Below are positions 1 to 9,835 of a stretch of DNA of 64,000 nt, piece by piece; position 1 is the first letter of the stretch; each line of letters starts with the position of its first letter. Under the pieces are notes generated by a model. The model made no database searches. It had not been told where the DNA came from and was given only the letters and a program-made list of their open reading frames with translations. Made by a program: the position numbers and the translations under genes. Source of the stretch: Winogradskyella alexanderae (GTDB taxonomy: Bacteria > Bacteroidota > Bacteroidia > Flavobacteriales > Flavobacteriaceae); contig NZ_JAIUJR010000001.1 in assembly GCF_020166335.1 (NCBI RefSeq), positions 682,001 through 746,000 of the forward strand. The letters run 5' to 3'.

Positions 1-1535
1 CTGAAGATTTACAACAAAAGACCCTGGAAGGCGGCATGGGCAAGGAAACTAAAAATGGAACGCTAGCCGTCAATACCGGTAAATTTACTGGTCGTTCACC
101 AGAAGACCGGTTTTTAGTCAAGGACGATTACACTAGCGATAAGATATGGTGGGGCGCTTCTAACAAACCTATTTCTCCAGAGAATTTCGATTTCCTTCAA
201 AATGAGGTTGAGAATTACTTAAGTGGTAAAGAACTATATGTTAGGGATGGATATGTTTGTGCCGACCCAGACTATAAAATGAATGTTAGATCAATCACTG
301 AATACCCTTGGTCTAATATGTTCATTTATAACATGTTTTTGAGGCCAGATGATAATGAGCTTGATAATTTCCAAGAGGAATGGTTGGTTTTATGCGCACC
401 TGGATATGTTTGTCCAGATCCAGAGGCACATGGTTTGCGTCAAGGAAATTTTTCGATATTAAATTTCACTAAGAAAATAGCACTAGTTGCTGGTTCTGCC
501 TACACAGGAGAAATGAAGAAAGGTATTTTCACGGCCTTAAACTTTATCCTTCCAGTCGAGAAGAATGTGTTACCAATGCATTGTTCGGCAAATGTTGGTG
601 AAGACGGGGAAACTGCAATTTTCTTTGGGCTATCTGGTACTGGAAAGACAACATTGTCTACGGACCCGAACAGGAAGTTAATAGGAGATGATGAGCATGG
701 TTGGACAGCAGAAAATACCATTTTTAATTTTGAAGGTGGTTGTTACGCAAAGGTTATAGATTTAAGTGAGGAAAAAGAACCTGACATTTACAGAGCCATT
801 AGGCCTGGAGCCATTTTAGAAAATGTAATTTTCAAAGAAAATGGTGAAGTAGATTATATGGATAGTACAATAACGCAAAACACACGTGTTAGTTATCCTA
901 TTTATCATATCGACAATATTAAGCAGCCATCTTATGCTTCAAATCCTAAAAACATATTTTTCTTAACAGCTGATGCATTTGGTGTGTTACCTCCAATTTC
1001 TAAGTTAACACCTGCACAAGCAGCTTATCATTTTATTTCTGGCTATACTGCAAAGGTGGCTGGTACTGAGGCTGGTGTTGTTGAGCCCCAACCTTCATTT
1101 TCCGCTTGTTTTGGGGCGCCGTTTATGCCGTTGCATCCTACAAAATATGCGGATATGTTAAGCAGAAAAATGAAAGAAGCAGGTGTAAATGTTTGGTTGG
1201 TTAATACCGGATGGACAGGTGGACCATATGGAGTTGGAACACGAATGAAACTTAAGTATACACGCGCTATGATTACCGCCGCCTTAAATGGCGAATTAGG
1301 AAACTATACTTATGAAGACTATCATATTCATTCCGTTTTTGGAGTAGCACAGCCGCGAACATGTCCTGGTGTACCCACAGAAGTTTTAAGCCCAAGAACA
1401 ACTTGGAATGATGATGAGGCCTATTACAAAATGGCCTTTAAATTATCCAATTCATTTAGGGAAAATTTCAAAAAGTTTGAATCGTATGCATCAGAGGAGG
1501 TTAGACGCGGAGGGCCTCAACGCTATGCATTTTAG
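1..1535 (+). CDS. pckA: Phosphoenolpyruvate carboxykinase (ATP), 5'-truncated
   Basis: Cytosolic enzyme that interconverts oxaloacetate plus ATP with phosphoenolpyruvate, CO2 and ADP (gluconeogenesis/anaplerosis). The reading frame is open from the window edge (first full codon at 3), so the ATG at 36 is internal and the real start lies outside. Family signatures are the AVNTGKFTGRSPEDRF substrate segment, the kinase-1a P-loop GLSGTGKTTLS at about 627-659, kinase-2 GDDEHGW, and the C-terminal NTGWTGGPYGVGTRMK segment. The visible part is about 510 residues, so only a short N-terminal piece is missing compared with the usual 530-540. A strong terminator follows. Confidence 0.97.
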   Translation, partial: EDLQQKTLEGGMGKETKNGTLAVNTGKFTGRSPEDRFLVKDDYTSDKIWWGASNKPISPENFDFLQNEVENYLSGKELYVRDGYVCADPDYKMNVRSITEYPWSNMFIYNMFLRPDDNELDNFQEEWLVLCAPGYVCPDPEAHGLRQGNFSILNFTKKIALVAGSAYTGEMKKGIFTALNFILPVEKNVLPMHCSANVGEDGETAIFFGLSGTGKTTLSTDPNRKLIGDDEHGWTAENTIFNFEGGCYAKVIDLSEEKEPDIYRAIRPGAILENVIFKENGEVDYMDSTITQNTRVSYPIYHIDNIKQPSYASNPKNIFFLTADAFGVLPPISKLTPAQAAYHFISGYTAKVAGTEAGVVEPQPSFSACFGAPFMPLHPTKYADMLSRKMKEAGVNVWLVNTGWTGGPYGVGTRMKLKYTRAMITAALNGELGNYTYEDYHIHSVFGVAQPRTCPGVPTEVLSPRTTWNDDEAYYKMAFKLSNSFRENFKKFESYASEEVRRGGPQRYAF

Positions 1536-1552
1536 ACATAATATATCCATTT

Positions 1553-1581
1553 AAAAGCGATTCATTAGAATCGCTTTTTTT
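1553..1581 (+). terminator. Intrinsic terminator of pckA
   Basis: Near-perfect 10-11 bp inverted repeat around a 4-nt loop (AAAGCGATTC / GAATCGCTTT) running into a T-tract, starting 18 nt after the pckA stop. Confidence 0.85.
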
Positions 1582-1656
1582 ATGCCCTAATCATTTGATT
1601 GCAAATTATTTATATATTTAGGACTGATAACAAGACTTTTAACATTCATATCTACT

Positions 1657-2142
1657 ATGAAAAATAGCTTGCTTTTAGTTCTTTTTTTGGTCTCAATTCA
1701 ATTGTCATTTGGGCAGTTAAAAAAGAAATATTCAATTTTTCTCAATTTTGACGCCTCCAAGAACGAGATGATTGTCTCTGAAAAAAAGATGAGCGATTCT
1801 ATCTGGGTAAGAACTTACAAATTTTCAAAAGATACATCCAAAGAAAGTTGCAAGTTTGCGTTACAAATCAATCAAGAAGGTGAACTCATTAAAAGAGGTG
1901 AAGCTAATAAACTCATTAAAGCGGAAGAGACTGTTACCTTATACCATTATTCTTACAGAAATAGGGTTGAAGAATTAGATAAAATGCCAAATAAAAATGT
2001 CATTAACTACAACGACTTTATTAATTCTGAGTTTAAGAGTTTTAATAAAGTCCTTAAAAATGCTGAACATATCTATGTTATTGACAAGAGCTTTACTTCA
2101 AAGAATACAGGAAAAATAAAAGCGTACCAAATTGTATTTTAG
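1657..2142 (+). CDS. Small secreted protein of unknown function
   Basis: 161 residues. The N-terminus is a classical signal peptide: a Lys, a hydrophobic run, then FGQ as a likely cleavage point around residue 19. The rest is polar, lysine-rich and has no membrane segment, so it is probably periplasmic or exported. I do not recognise a family. It stands alone between the pckA terminator and a terminator serving the opposite-strand hemD operon. The start is chosen because it gives a complete signal peptide. Confidence 0.7.
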   Translation: MKNSLLLVLFLVSIQLSFGQLKKKYSIFLNFDASKNEMIVSEKKMSDSIWVRTYKFSKDTSKESCKFALQINQEGELIKRGEANKLIKAEETVTLYHYSYRNRVEELDKMPNKNVINYNDFINSEFKSFNKVLKNAEHIYVIDKSFTSKNTGKIKAYQIVF

Positions 2143-2148
2143 GGCATA

Positions 2149-2174
2149 AAAAAACCCAACAGAAGATTGGGTTT
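2149..2174 (-). terminator. Intrinsic terminator of the DUF4271-hemD operon
   Basis: 8-bp stem (AAACCCAA / TTGGGTTT) with a 7-nt loop. On the minus strand it is followed by a run of T, so it mainly ends hemD transcription. It lies only a few nt after the plus-strand stop at 2142 and may also act there weakly. Confidence 0.75.
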
Positions 2175-2195
2175 ATCAGTTTAGTAGGTATTCTA

Positions 2196-2945
2196 TTACT
2201 TACCCTTATTTACAGAGTCAATATATTTTTGCAAAGCCATTGTCATTGAAGGTGTTTCTGGCGTTGGTGCTGCAATATCCACACGCAATCCCTTTTCTTT
2301 TACAGCTTTAACAGTAGTGTTTCCAAAAACCGCAATACGCGTGTCATTTTGTTTAAAATCTGGGAAATTATGGAACAATGATTCGATACCTGAAGGACTA
2401 AAGAATACTAATATATCATAGTAAACATCAGCTAAATCAGACAAATCGCTGATTACGGTTCTATAAAATGTGGCTTGTGTCCAATTAACACCTAAATTAT
2501 CCAAAATTTCAGGGATAATAGGTTTTACTTTATCTGTTGTTGGTAGCAAGAATGCCTCTCCTTTGTATTTTTTTATTAAAGGACTAAGGTCTTCAAAGTT
2601 TCGTTTACCAACATAGATTTTGCGCTTTCTGTAAACGACGTATTTTTGCAAGTAATAAGCAACAGCTTCAGACTGGCAGAAGTATTTCATTGAGTCAGGG
2701 ACCTTAAAACGCATTTCCTCGGCAACTCTAAAAAAATGATCTACCGAGTTTCTACTTGTAAGTATAATTGCAGTAAACTTGCTTAAATCTACTTTTTGTT
2801 GTCTTATTTCCTTTGCGGATACGCCTTCAACATGAATAAAAGGTCTAAAATCTACTTTTACCTTTTGTTTTTCTTGAAGATCAAAGTATGGAGAGTTCTC
2901 TATTTTAGGCTCAGGTTGCGATACTAAAATTGTTTTCACTTTCAT
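2196..2945 (-). CDS. hemD: Uroporphyrinogen-III synthase
   Basis: Closes hydroxymethylbilane to uroporphyrinogen III in haem biosynthesis; cytosolic. The 249 residues fit the HemD fold of two similar lobes: TSRNSVDHFF in the first lobe, the hinge, then FFSPSGIESLF and AVFGNTTVKAVKEKG in the second lobe. It follows the DUF4271 gene with a 15-nt gap on the same strand, an arrangement usual in Flavobacteriaceae. HemD proteins are poorly conserved, but the SPSG and FGxTT motifs are clear. Confidence 0.88.
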   Translation of the reverse strand: MKVKTILVSQPEPKIENSPYFDLQEKQKVKVDFRPFIHVEGVSAKEIRQQKVDLSKFTAIILTSRNSVDHFFRVAEEMRFKVPDSMKYFCQSEAVAYYLQKYVVYRKRKIYVGKRNFEDLSPLIKKYKGEAFLLPTTDKVKPIIPEILDNLGVNWTQATFYRTVISDLSDLADVYYDILVFFSPSGIESLFHNFPDFKQNDTRIAVFGNTTVKAVKEKGLRVDIAAPTPETPSMTMALQKYIDSVNKGK

Positions 2946-2960
2946 ACGTCTATCTTTGTT

Positions 2961-3611
2961 TTATACGTTATAGTCCCTAATTACCTTATATAAAATAATA
3001 TATGGTCCAATTTCGAGAGCGCAAAGATACAACAAAAAATAAAATATATTAACATAAATTAAGTTTTGATACGTTTTAAACGAACTGAAAAAACCAATAA
3101 GATTAATAAGACAAATTAGACCTATTGTTGCGATAATAACAATGTTTTTAGGAATAACAGTGTATAATAAAAATACGTTTGAAATCAATAAGATTAGACC
3201 TGAATAGTTTTTAAAGGTAGTTTTCTGGAAAAGGTAGGTGTCAATGATTGCATCTATCTCAAAAAGACTTGCAACTAATCGCTCCACAAGTACCTTTATG
3301 ATTAAAATAGTGGCAATTGCAAAACTTATTTTTAGAAAGGTAATTAAATCAAAGCTTAATGTCTGTATATAATTGGAATAGGCTAGATAAATAAAAATAC
3401 TAAGAGAAACGGCAAAGTTGACAAATAAAAACCCATCGAATATATCCACGAACTTTTGATCTCTTGAGTAGATTTTGAGATACTTAGAGTTTCCGATAAC
3501 GAAAATAAAATCGTTAAAACGCAGGGCGTTAAGAGATTTTGCAATTACCACACAAATAAAGGCTAGAATTAAAAAAACAGTAAACCATTCGTTAGTGACA
3601 AATTCTCTCAT
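2961..3611 (-). CDS. DUF4271 membrane protein
   Basis: 216-residue polytopic inner-membrane protein with about five to six hydrophobic segments. Sequence style and position directly upstream of hemD match the DUF4271 family of Bacteroidota, whose function is unknown. It is probably the first gene of a two-gene operon with hemD. No catalytic motif is visible. Confidence 0.75.
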   Translation of the reverse strand: MREFVTNEWFTVFLILAFICVVIAKSLNALRFNDFIFVIGNSKYLKIYSRDQKFVDIFDGFLFVNFAVSLSIFIYLAYSNYIQTLSFDLITFLKISFAIATILIIKVLVERLVASLFEIDAIIDTYLFQKTTFKNYSGLILLISNVFLLYTVIPKNIVIIATIGLICLINLIGFFSSFKTYQNLIYVNIFYFLLYLCALEIGPYIILYKVIRDYNV

Positions 3612-3704
3612 ATTGCTAAATTAAAAAGAAATAAGGGCATTTTAGAAATTTGTAATTACTAAGAATCAAAAAATTAATAACATAATTTAATCGGTTAAAA
3701 ACTT

Positions 3705-3712
3705 TACTTTTG
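3705..3712 (+). promoter_or_regulatory. Probable -7 box for the mannosyltransferase operon
   Basis: TACTTTTG matches the Bacteroidota -7 consensus TAnnTTTG and lies about 40 nt before the start codon at 3753. No good TTG -33 element is seen at the expected distance. Confidence 0.45.
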
Positions 3713-3752
3713 TCGAAATTTATCAATCTATAAAACTAAAATAGTCACCTTA

Positions 3753-4481
3753 ATGTCTGACTCCTTAGTCATTATACCCACATATAACGAAATAGAAAAT
3801 ATTGAAGCTATTGTAAGAGCTGTATTTTCTCAAGAAAAGGCATTTCATATTTTGGTTGTTGACGATAAATCTCCGGATTATACAGGTAAAAGAGTAAGAC
3901 AATTACAAGAAGAATATCCTAATAATCTTTTTTTGCTAGAACGAAGGGACAAAAAAGGTCTAGGCACTGCTTATCTAGACGGATTTAAATGGGCACTTAA
4001 TCACTCCTATGAGTACATTTTTGAAATGGATGCCGATTTTTCCCATAATCCTAATGATTTAATTAAGCTGTATAACGCCTGCGCCCTTAATGGAGCGGAT
4101 CTTGCTGTTGGTTCTAGATACGTCAAAGGTATTACAGTTGTTAACTGGCCAATGTCCCGCATCTTACTTTCTTATGGAGCTTCGAAATATGTGAGAATTA
4201 TAACCGGTATGGACGTTAATGACTCAACAGCAGGTTTTATATGTTATAAAAGAGCTGTTCTAGAGCAAATAGATCTTGATAAAATAAAATTTGTAGGATA
4301 TGCTTTTCAAATAGAAATGAAGTTTAAAGCCTACAAAAAAGGATTTAAAATTGCAGAAATACCAGTTATCTTTAAGGACAGAACAAAAGGAAAATCAAAA
4401 ATGAGTAGCAGTATTATTTCTGAAGCTGTTTTTGGAGTAATAAGTTTAAAATTAAAAAGTTTATTTGTTAAGCCACAATAA
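3753..4481 (+). CDS. Polyprenol monophosphomannose synthase (GT2)
   Basis: Family 2 glycosyltransferase of the dolichol/polyprenol-phosphate mannosyltransferase type: it would transfer mannose from GDP-mannose to a lipid phosphate at the cytoplasmic face of the membrane. Of 242 residues, the N-terminus shows [11 protein letters not shown], then VVDDKSPD, the metal-binding [10 protein letters not shown], and the C-terminal [12 protein letters not shown] segment typical of this subgroup. There are no transmembrane helices. The dihydroorotase gene starts 1 nt after its stop, so they share a transcript. Confidence 0.88.
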   Translation: MSDSLVIIPTYNEIENIEAIVRAVFSQEKAFHILVVDDKSPDYTGKRVRQLQEEYPNNLFLLERRDKKGLGTAYLDGFKWALNHSYEYIFEMDADFSHNPNDLIKLYNACALNGADLAVGSRYVKGITVVNWPMSRILLSYGASKYVRIITGMDVNDSTAGFICYKRAVLEQIDLDKIKFVGYAFQIEMKFKAYKKGFKIAEIPVIFKDRTKGKSKMSSSIISEAVFGVISLKLKSLFVKPQ

Positions 4482-4482
4482 T

Positions 4483-5826
4483 ATGAAACGAAATACCCTC
4501 ATAAAAAATGCGAAAATCGTTAACGAAGGCAAAATTACTGAAGGCGATATTCTAATTGAAAACGATTTGATAGCAGAAATAGATTCTTCTATCAGCGTGA
4601 AGTCCGCAGACGTGACCGTTATTGATGCAGAAGGCAACTATGTAATACCTGGTTTAATTGATGATCAGGTGCATTTCAGAGAGCCAGGTTTAACCCATAA
4701 AGCAAACATTGAAACCGAATCTAAAGCTGCCCTTGCAGGCGGGATTACGTCATTTATCGAAATGCCAAATACGAATCCTCAAACTACAACTGTAGAAAAA
4801 CTAGAAGAGAAATTTGCTATCGCGGCAAAATCATCACATGCCAATTACTCATTTATGTTTGGTGGTACAAACGATAACTTGGAGGAGATACTTAAAGTAG
4901 ATACAAAAACAGTAGCAGGTCTCAAATTGTTTTTAGGATCTTCCACAGGTAACATGCTTGTTGATGATCCGCAAGTACTCGAAAAAATATTTTCTAGCAC
5001 GGACATGGTAATTTCTGTTCACTGTGAAGATGAATCTACAATCCGAAAAAACTTAGCAAAGTATAAAGAACAGTATGGCGATGATATTCCTATGGAACTA
5101 CACCCTATCATACGTAGCGAGGAGGCGTGTTATTTATCGTCTTCTAAGGCAATTGAATTGGCCAAAAAAACGGGTGCGAGATTACATGTATTTCATCTAT
5201 CTACGGGAAAAGAAACGAATTTATTTACAAATAAAATTCCACTTAAAGAGAAAAAGATTACATCCGAAGTATGTATACACCATTTATGGTTCTCGGATGA
5301 AGATTATAAAACAAAAGGGAGTCGTATAAAATGGAACCCAGCAGTAAAAACGGCTAAAGATAGGACGCAACTATGGGAAGCGTTACTTGATAACAGAATT
5401 GATGTTATAGCTACAGATCATGCGCCACATACAATTGAAGAGAAAAATAATCCATACACAAGTGCACCATCAGGAGGGCCTTTGGTACAGCACGCCTTAG
5501 TTGCTTTGCTAGAAACACATCATAAAGGTAAAATTTCGCTTGAAAAGATTGTAGAAAAAGCTTGCCATAATCCGGCGATACTATTCGATGTAGAAAAGCG
5601 TGGCTATATTAGGGAAGGCTATTTTGCAGATTTGGTAATTGTAGATTTAAATAGTCCATGGACTGTAAATAAGGCCAATATCCTATATAAGTGTGGTTGG
5701 TCTCCATTTGAAGGCAATACATTTAAAAGTAGGGTAACGCATACATTTGTAAACGGACAACTGGCTTATAATAATTTCAAAGTATTAGATGTTAAAGCTG
5801 GAAAAAGGCTCACCTTTAATAGATAG
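4483..5826 (+). CDS. pyrC: Dihydroorotase
   Basis: Zinc amidohydrolase that cyclises carbamoyl-aspartate to dihydroorotate in pyrimidine synthesis. 447 residues from the ATG at 4483, which sits directly behind the previous stop; an in-frame ATG at 4465 would overlap the upstream gene without need. Motifs are [10 protein letters not shown] (metal-binding His and substrate Arg), the [12 protein letters not shown] lysine expected to be carbamylated, and the catalytic Asp in TDHAPHT. Allantoinase-like enzymes share this fold, but the REPG and SAPSGGP segments favour class I dihydroorotase. Confidence 0.9.
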   Translation: MKRNTLIKNAKIVNEGKITEGDILIENDLIAEIDSSISVKSADVTVIDAEGNYVIPGLIDDQVHFREPGLTHKANIETESKAALAGGITSFIEMPNTNPQTTTVEKLEEKFAIAAKSSHANYSFMFGGTNDNLEEILKVDTKTVAGLKLFLGSSTGNMLVDDPQVLEKIFSSTDMVISVHCEDESTIRKNLAKYKEQYGDDIPMELHPIIRSEEACYLSSSKAIELAKKTGARLHVFHLSTGKETNLFTNKIPLKEKKITSEVCIHHLWFSDEDYKTKGSRIKWNPAVKTAKDRTQLWEALLDNRIDVIATDHAPHTIEEKNNPYTSAPSGGPLVQHALVALLETHHKGKISLEKIVEKACHNPAILFDVEKRGYIREGYFADLVIVDLNSPWTVNKANILYKCGWSPFEGNTFKSRVTHTFVNGQLAYNNFKVLDVKAGKRLTFNR

Positions 5827-5827
5827 C

Positions 5828-6265
5828 ATGTTAAAAAACCTAATAATAGTATTGGTATTTGGTGCATTTTTGTGGTCTTGTAGCAAAGATGATAGACCAC
5901 CAAAGCCTAACAATCTTATCACAAAAGAAAAGATGGCCGATATTCTATTTGATCTTTACATAATTAATGCAGCTAAAGGAGTAAATCGAAAAGTTCTAGA
6001 ACAAAGTAATCTCGTCCCAGAATCCTATCTTTTAACTAAATATGCTATTGATAGCACCCAGTTTGCGGAGAGTAATAACTATTGGGCTTTTAACACAAAA
6101 GATTATAACGCAATTGTAGAATCGGTGAAATTTAAATTAGCAAACAAAAAGAAACAATTAGAGGATTTACAAATAAAAGAACAAGAGGATGCAAAACGCA
6201 GACGTGACTCACTAAGGCGTAATAATAACCAAAAAACCAAGAAAGATTCTTCTTCTATTGGTTAG
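5828..6265 (+). CDS. DUF4296 lipoprotein
   Basis: 145 residues from the ATG at 5828, immediately after the dihydroorotase stop. The N-terminus is a lipoprotein signal with lipobox FLWSC, which rules out the longer in-frame start at 5789. The middle part matches the DUF4296 family of Bacteroidota (KEKMADILFDLYIINAA). The C-terminus is a charged Lys/Arg/Gln-rich helix ending in SSSIG. Function is unknown. It is the last gene of the run starting at 3753 and meets the convergent epimerase gene with no intergenic space. Confidence 0.82.
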   Translation: MLKNLIIVLVFGAFLWSCSKDDRPPKPNNLITKEKMADILFDLYIINAAKGVNRKVLEQSNLVPESYLLTKYAIDSTQFAESNNYWAFNTKDYNAIVESVKFKLANKKKQLEDLQIKEQEDAKRRRDSLRRNNNQKTKKDSSSIG

Positions 6266-6266
6266 C

Positions 6267-7286
6267 CTAGGCTTCTAAATCCTGAAGATAGAGATTACAG
6301 ACCTCATTTATGGATTTGTCAATGGCCTTGAATTCAAAATTCAGGGTTTCTTTAATTTTAGAATTGTCATATTTGGTAACACTCACAGCAGATTTGGCAG
6401 CTTGCTTAGATAAACTTCTACGTTGGCCAAATAATTTATGCTTTAGCCAATCTAAACGCCACGCTATTTGGAGCAACCATGGTTTTGCCTCCTTTTTTGG
6501 AGGATCCACACTCATTGCTTTGGCAACTTTGTTTTGAAATTCCTGAAAGGACAAGTTTTCTGATATCAAAATAAAGCCTTCTTTTGAAATGTTGCTTTTC
6601 ATTAATTGAAGCATTGCTTCTACTACATCAAAAACATCAACATAACCTACAACTCCTTTTACGTAATAACGCATCCCGTTATAGATTTGTCTAAATAAAT
6701 TACCGCTACTGCCACCGTTCCAGTAACCAGCACCAAGTACTATACCTGGATTAACAATAACTGCAGTTAGACCTTCTTGTGTTCCACGCCAAACTTCGAG
6801 TTCTGCACCATATTTGGTAATAGCATAAACACTGTTGTCTTCCTCAGGATTCCAAGCTGTTTTCTCATCAATTAGTTCATCTGGGTTTTCATTATGGCCC
6901 AAAGCCGCAATTGAGCTAACATAGCAAAGCTTTCTAACATTGTTGCTCAGTGCAAGATTTACAATGTTTGCCGTGCCTTCTATATTGATTTTCCTAAGTA
7001 GTTTGTATTTGTCAGGTTCAAACGAAACAAAAGCAGCACAATGATAGATATGAGTAACACCGTGAAAGGCGTCTTGTAAAGCTGGAACATCATTAATATC
7101 AGCTTTAATCCATTCAATCTTATTAAATAATTCTTCTGGATTATCCGAGAAATAGGTAAAAACATGTTTGACGCGACCAAGTGTTTTTTCACGTCTGTAA
7201 ACAGCTCTTACTTTTTCACCATTTGAAGTTAGTTTATAAAGCAAATGAGAGCCTATTAAGCCAGTACCACCAGTAACTAATATCAT
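6267..7286 (-). CDS. NAD-dependent epimerase/dehydratase (extended SDR)
   Basis: 339 residues. The Rossmann motif is GGTGLIGSHLLY at the N-terminus. The catalytic triad of extended short-chain dehydrogenases is visible as SS in CYVSSIAALGH and YAITKYGAE (YxxxK). The substrate is not evident; relatives act on nucleotide sugars or on dihydroflavonol/sterol-type ketones. It is divergent from tyrS, with 88 nt between the starts. Confidence 0.85.
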   Translation of the reverse strand: MILVTGGTGLIGSHLLYKLTSNGEKVRAVYRREKTLGRVKHVFTYFSDNPEELFNKIEWIKADINDVPALQDAFHGVTHIYHCAAFVSFEPDKYKLLRKINIEGTANIVNLALSNNVRKLCYVSSIAALGHNENPDELIDEKTAWNPEEDNSVYAITKYGAELEVWRGTQEGLTAVIVNPGIVLGAGYWNGGSSGNLFRQIYNGMRYYVKGVVGYVDVFDVVEAMLQLMKSNISKEGFILISENLSFQEFQNKVAKAMSVDPPKKEAKPWLLQIAWRLDWLKHKLFGQRRSLSKQAAKSAVSVTKYDNSKIKETLNFEFKAIDKSINEVCNLYLQDLEA

Positions 7287-7317
7287 AATGCTAAATTACG
7301 TTTTTTAGAATTGTCTT

Positions 7318-7346
7318 TTGTCTTTACTACTGGAAACATATCTTTG
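7318..7346 (+). promoter_or_regulatory. Promoter of tyrS
   Basis: TTG at 7318-7320, an 18-nt spacer and TATCTTTG at 7339-7346: a full match to the Bacteroidota primary sigma consensus. The start codon is 28 nt downstream. Confidence 0.8.
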
Positions 7347-7374
7347 CTAAAATTTTTAAAAAGACTACAGCATA

Positions 7375-8673
7375 ATGGGACAAGATTTTGTTGAGGAATT
7401 AAAATGGCGAGGTATGTTGCATGACAGTATGCCAGGTGTAGAAGAGCACTTAAATGAGGCAATGCGTAGCGCATATGTTGGTTTTGATCCAACCGCAGAT
7501 TCTTTACACATTGGTAATTTAGTTCCAATTATGTTGCTAGCGCACTACCAGCGTTGTGGTCACAAACCTATTGCTTTAGTTGGCGGTGCTACGGGTATGA
7601 TTGGCGACCCTTCAGGTAAGTCTACCGAGCGAAATCTATTGGATGAGAAAACCTTACGTCACAATCAAGAAGCCATTAAAAAACAGTTGTCTCATTTTTT
7701 GGATTTTGAGAGCGAAGCACCAAATGCGGCCGTATTGGTTAACAACTACGATTGGATGAAGGACTTTTCATTCTTGGACTTTATAAGAGATGTTGGAAAG
7801 CATATATCCGTTAACTATATGATGGCCAAAGACTCGGTTAAAAACAGGATTTCTGGTGAAAATTCCAATGATGGAATGAGTTTTACCGAGTTTACTTATC
7901 AGTTAGTTCAAGGGTATGATTTTCTCCATCTTTTCAGAGAAGAGAATTGTACAATTCAAATGGGAGGGAGTGACCAATGGGGAAACATCACAACAGGCAC
8001 AGAGCTTATAAGGCGTATAGGTAATGGTAAAGGTTTTGCTATTACGTGTCCTTTAATTACTAAAAGTGATGGTTCTAAGTTTGGTAAATCTGAAGGTGGC
8101 AATGTTTGGCTAGATGCTAATAGAACGTCGCCTTACAAATTTTATCAATATTGGTTGAACTCGAGCGACGAGGACGCTGCCAAATACATTAAAATTTTTA
8201 CATTTTTATCTCAACAAGAAATAGAACAGCTCATAAAAGAGCATTCTGAAGCACCTCATTTGCGCTTGTTGCAGAAAAAACTAGCAGAAGAAATCACCAT
8301 TTTGGTCCATTCTCAAGAAGAGCTTGAAAATGCGGTTAAAGCGTCTCAGATTTTATTTAGTAAAAGCTTTAAAGACGATATTGTTACTTTAAATGAAAAG
8401 ACATTTCTAGACGTTTTTGAAGGTGTAAAGCAGGCCGAAATTTCAAAAGCTGAATTTGAAGAAGGTTTAGATATGATTGGTGCACTTGCGGCAAAGACCA
8501 ATTTTTTAAGTTCAAATGGAGAAGCTAGACGAGCGTTAAAGGAAAATGCAATAGCGGTTAACAAGGTTAAAGTAAATGAAGCGTATCAGCTTACCTCAGA
8601 GGATCTAATAAATAATAAATACATCATCTTAAGTAGGGGTAAAAAGACCAACTTTATCATTAAGGTAAACTAA
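7375..8673 (+). CDS. tyrS: Tyrosyl-tRNA synthetase
   Basis: Class I aminoacyl-tRNA synthetase that charges tRNA-Tyr. 432 residues. The HIGH motif appears as HIGN, with [13 protein letters not shown] next to it; the KMSKS loop appears as KFGKS. The tyrosine-binding [11 protein letters not shown] segment is present. The C-terminal ~70 residues form an S4-type RNA-binding domain ([18 protein letters not shown]). It is a single-gene unit with its own consensus promoter. Confidence 0.97.
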   Translation: MGQDFVEELKWRGMLHDSMPGVEEHLNEAMRSAYVGFDPTADSLHIGNLVPIMLLAHYQRCGHKPIALVGGATGMIGDPSGKSTERNLLDEKTLRHNQEAIKKQLSHFLDFESEAPNAAVLVNNYDWMKDFSFLDFIRDVGKHISVNYMMAKDSVKNRISGENSNDGMSFTEFTYQLVQGYDFLHLFREENCTIQMGGSDQWGNITTGTELIRRIGNGKGFAITCPLITKSDGSKFGKSEGGNVWLDANRTSPYKFYQYWLNSSDEDAAKYIKIFTFLSQQEIEQLIKEHSEAPHLRLLQKKLAEEITILVHSQEELENAVKASQILFSKSFKDDIVTLNEKTFLDVFEGVKQAEISKAEFEEGLDMIGALAAKTNFLSSNGEARRALKENAIAVNKVKVNEAYQLTSEDLINNKYIILSRGKKTNFIIKVN

Positions 8674-8677
8674 AATA

Positions 8678-8706
8678 AGCAACGCCCAAATATTTTAGGC
8701 GTTGCT
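8678..8706. terminator. Hairpin between convergent tyrS and the LuxE-like gene
   Basis: 9-bp perfect stem AGCAACGCC / GGCGTTGCT with an 11-nt loop, 4 nt after the tyrS stop. Neither side carries a long T-run, so termination efficiency is uncertain. Confidence 0.6.
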
Positions 8707-8782
8707 CATCTAACCAATCAATCAACTTATGAAAAATCTACTTGTCATAAGTATTTAATTAGTCGTAAAATTGTTTAATTAC

Positions 8783-9766
8783 TTACAATACCATTAAATT
8801 ACAACCTCTTATATCTGAATTGTCAAATCTGCCAATAACTTCAAAGGAACCATCGTGGTTAACGCGACCTAAATCCTGTGTTGCAATGAAGGAACACGAG
8901 TTAATATTAGCAAGATCAATAATATTCAATCCACCGGTTTTTTGATTGCTTTGAATTGTGAGTGCATCTTCGGTGTCACGCGTAAAAACACGCATCCATG
9001 GTGGTGTTTTAAAAACTCCATGACCATCGGAATAAGCCTGACTTAACAACTCTGTCATTCCATATTCGCTGTGAATATTTGCAACTCCTAAGCCTTGTTT
9101 TAAGATGCTATGAAGTTCCTCTCGGATTAATTCTTTACGTCTACCTTTCATACCTCCAGTTTCCATTACAATGGTATTTTTTAAATTAAATTGGAAAGAC
9201 TCAACCAAGTCGAGAAGCGCAAAAGATACGCCAATTAATAATGTCTTTTGTCCTATATTTTCAAGGTACTCAAGAGTTGTAGCTAATTCATTTCGATTGT
9301 TTAAATAAAAAGCACTTTTCGGATGGTTGGAGCGTCTTATTAAATAATCAACCATATAGATAAGTGAGGATCCTTCCCGCTCAAGGTAAGACGGTAATAA
9401 TCCAAGAATGGCATATTCTCCAATGTCACCATAAAAGAACTCAAAAGCCTTTTTGAAACTAGTTTCATAAATACTTAAGTCCGTTACATAATGTTTACTT
9501 GTAATACTTTCTGTTGTTCCTGAACTTGTAAATAGTTTTTCAGGGTCCTTGCAAGAACTTAAAACCCTATGGGATTTAAAAAACTGGATAGGTAGAAAAG
9601 GAATTTCAGAAATGGATTCTATATCTGAAGGATGTTTGTATAATAAGTCGCAAAAGGACCTGTAGACAGGATTATTTTCAAACTGAAACCGAAATATCTG
9701 GAGTGCAACAGCCTCAAATTCTTCTTGCGTTTTAATATTGAAAATTTCGTCCTTTAGTAGCATCAT
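8783..9766 (-). CDS. LuxE/PaaK-like acyl-protein synthetase family enzyme
   Basis: 327 residues. Adenylate-forming-type fold related to LuxE/acyl-protein synthetase: the Ser/Thr-rich loop LFTSSGTTES, and the later SEYGMTELLSQAY and DLGRVNHDGSFEVIGR segments, which correspond to the nucleotide-binding and hinge regions. The acyl substrate is unknown. I choose the ATG at 9766 (or 9763). The longer in-frame start at 9808 would place the N-terminus inside the terminator hairpin of the upstream gene and upstream of the likely promoter, and it adds residues unlike the family. Confidence 0.78.
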   Translation of the reverse strand: MMLLKDEIFNIKTQEEFEAVALQIFRFQFENNPVYRSFCDLLYKHPSDIESISEIPFLPIQFFKSHRVLSSCKDPEKLFTSSGTTESITSKHYVTDLSIYETSFKKAFEFFYGDIGEYAILGLLPSYLEREGSSLIYMVDYLIRRSNHPKSAFYLNNRNELATTLEYLENIGQKTLLIGVSFALLDLVESFQFNLKNTIVMETGGMKGRRKELIREELHSILKQGLGVANIHSEYGMTELLSQAYSDGHGVFKTPPWMRVFTRDTEDALTIQSNQKTGGLNIIDLANINSCSFIATQDLGRVNHDGSFEVIGRFDNSDIRGCNLMVL

Positions 9767-9767
9767 G

Positions 9768-9795
9768 CAAAAATATGGAAAATAAAAAAGCGCAA
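9768..9795 (-). promoter_or_regulatory. Promoter of the LuxE-like gene, overlapping a terminator
   Basis: On the minus strand TTG (9795-9793), a 17-nt spacer and TATTTTTG (9775-9768). The -33 element lies in the stem of the preceding terminator. The -7 box ends 1-4 nt before the candidate ATG codons, so the message would have almost no leader. Confidence 0.5.
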
Positions 9796-9817
9796 CTTGA
9801 CTTTTCAAGTTGCGCTT
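9784..9817 (-). terminator. Intrinsic terminator of the secreted lamin-tail-like gene
   Basis: 13-14 bp perfect stem (AAAGCGCAACTTGA and its complement) with a short loop, followed on the minus strand by a T-run. It begins about 19 nt after the stop of the gene at 9836-11635. Confidence 0.85.
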
Positions 9818-9835
9818 TCCATTAAAACAATGCTC

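Noticed and set aside
36-1535. ATG at 36 as the true start of pckA
   Set aside because: The frame is open and coding-like back to the window edge, and the family needs additional N-terminal residues; the gene is cut by the window.
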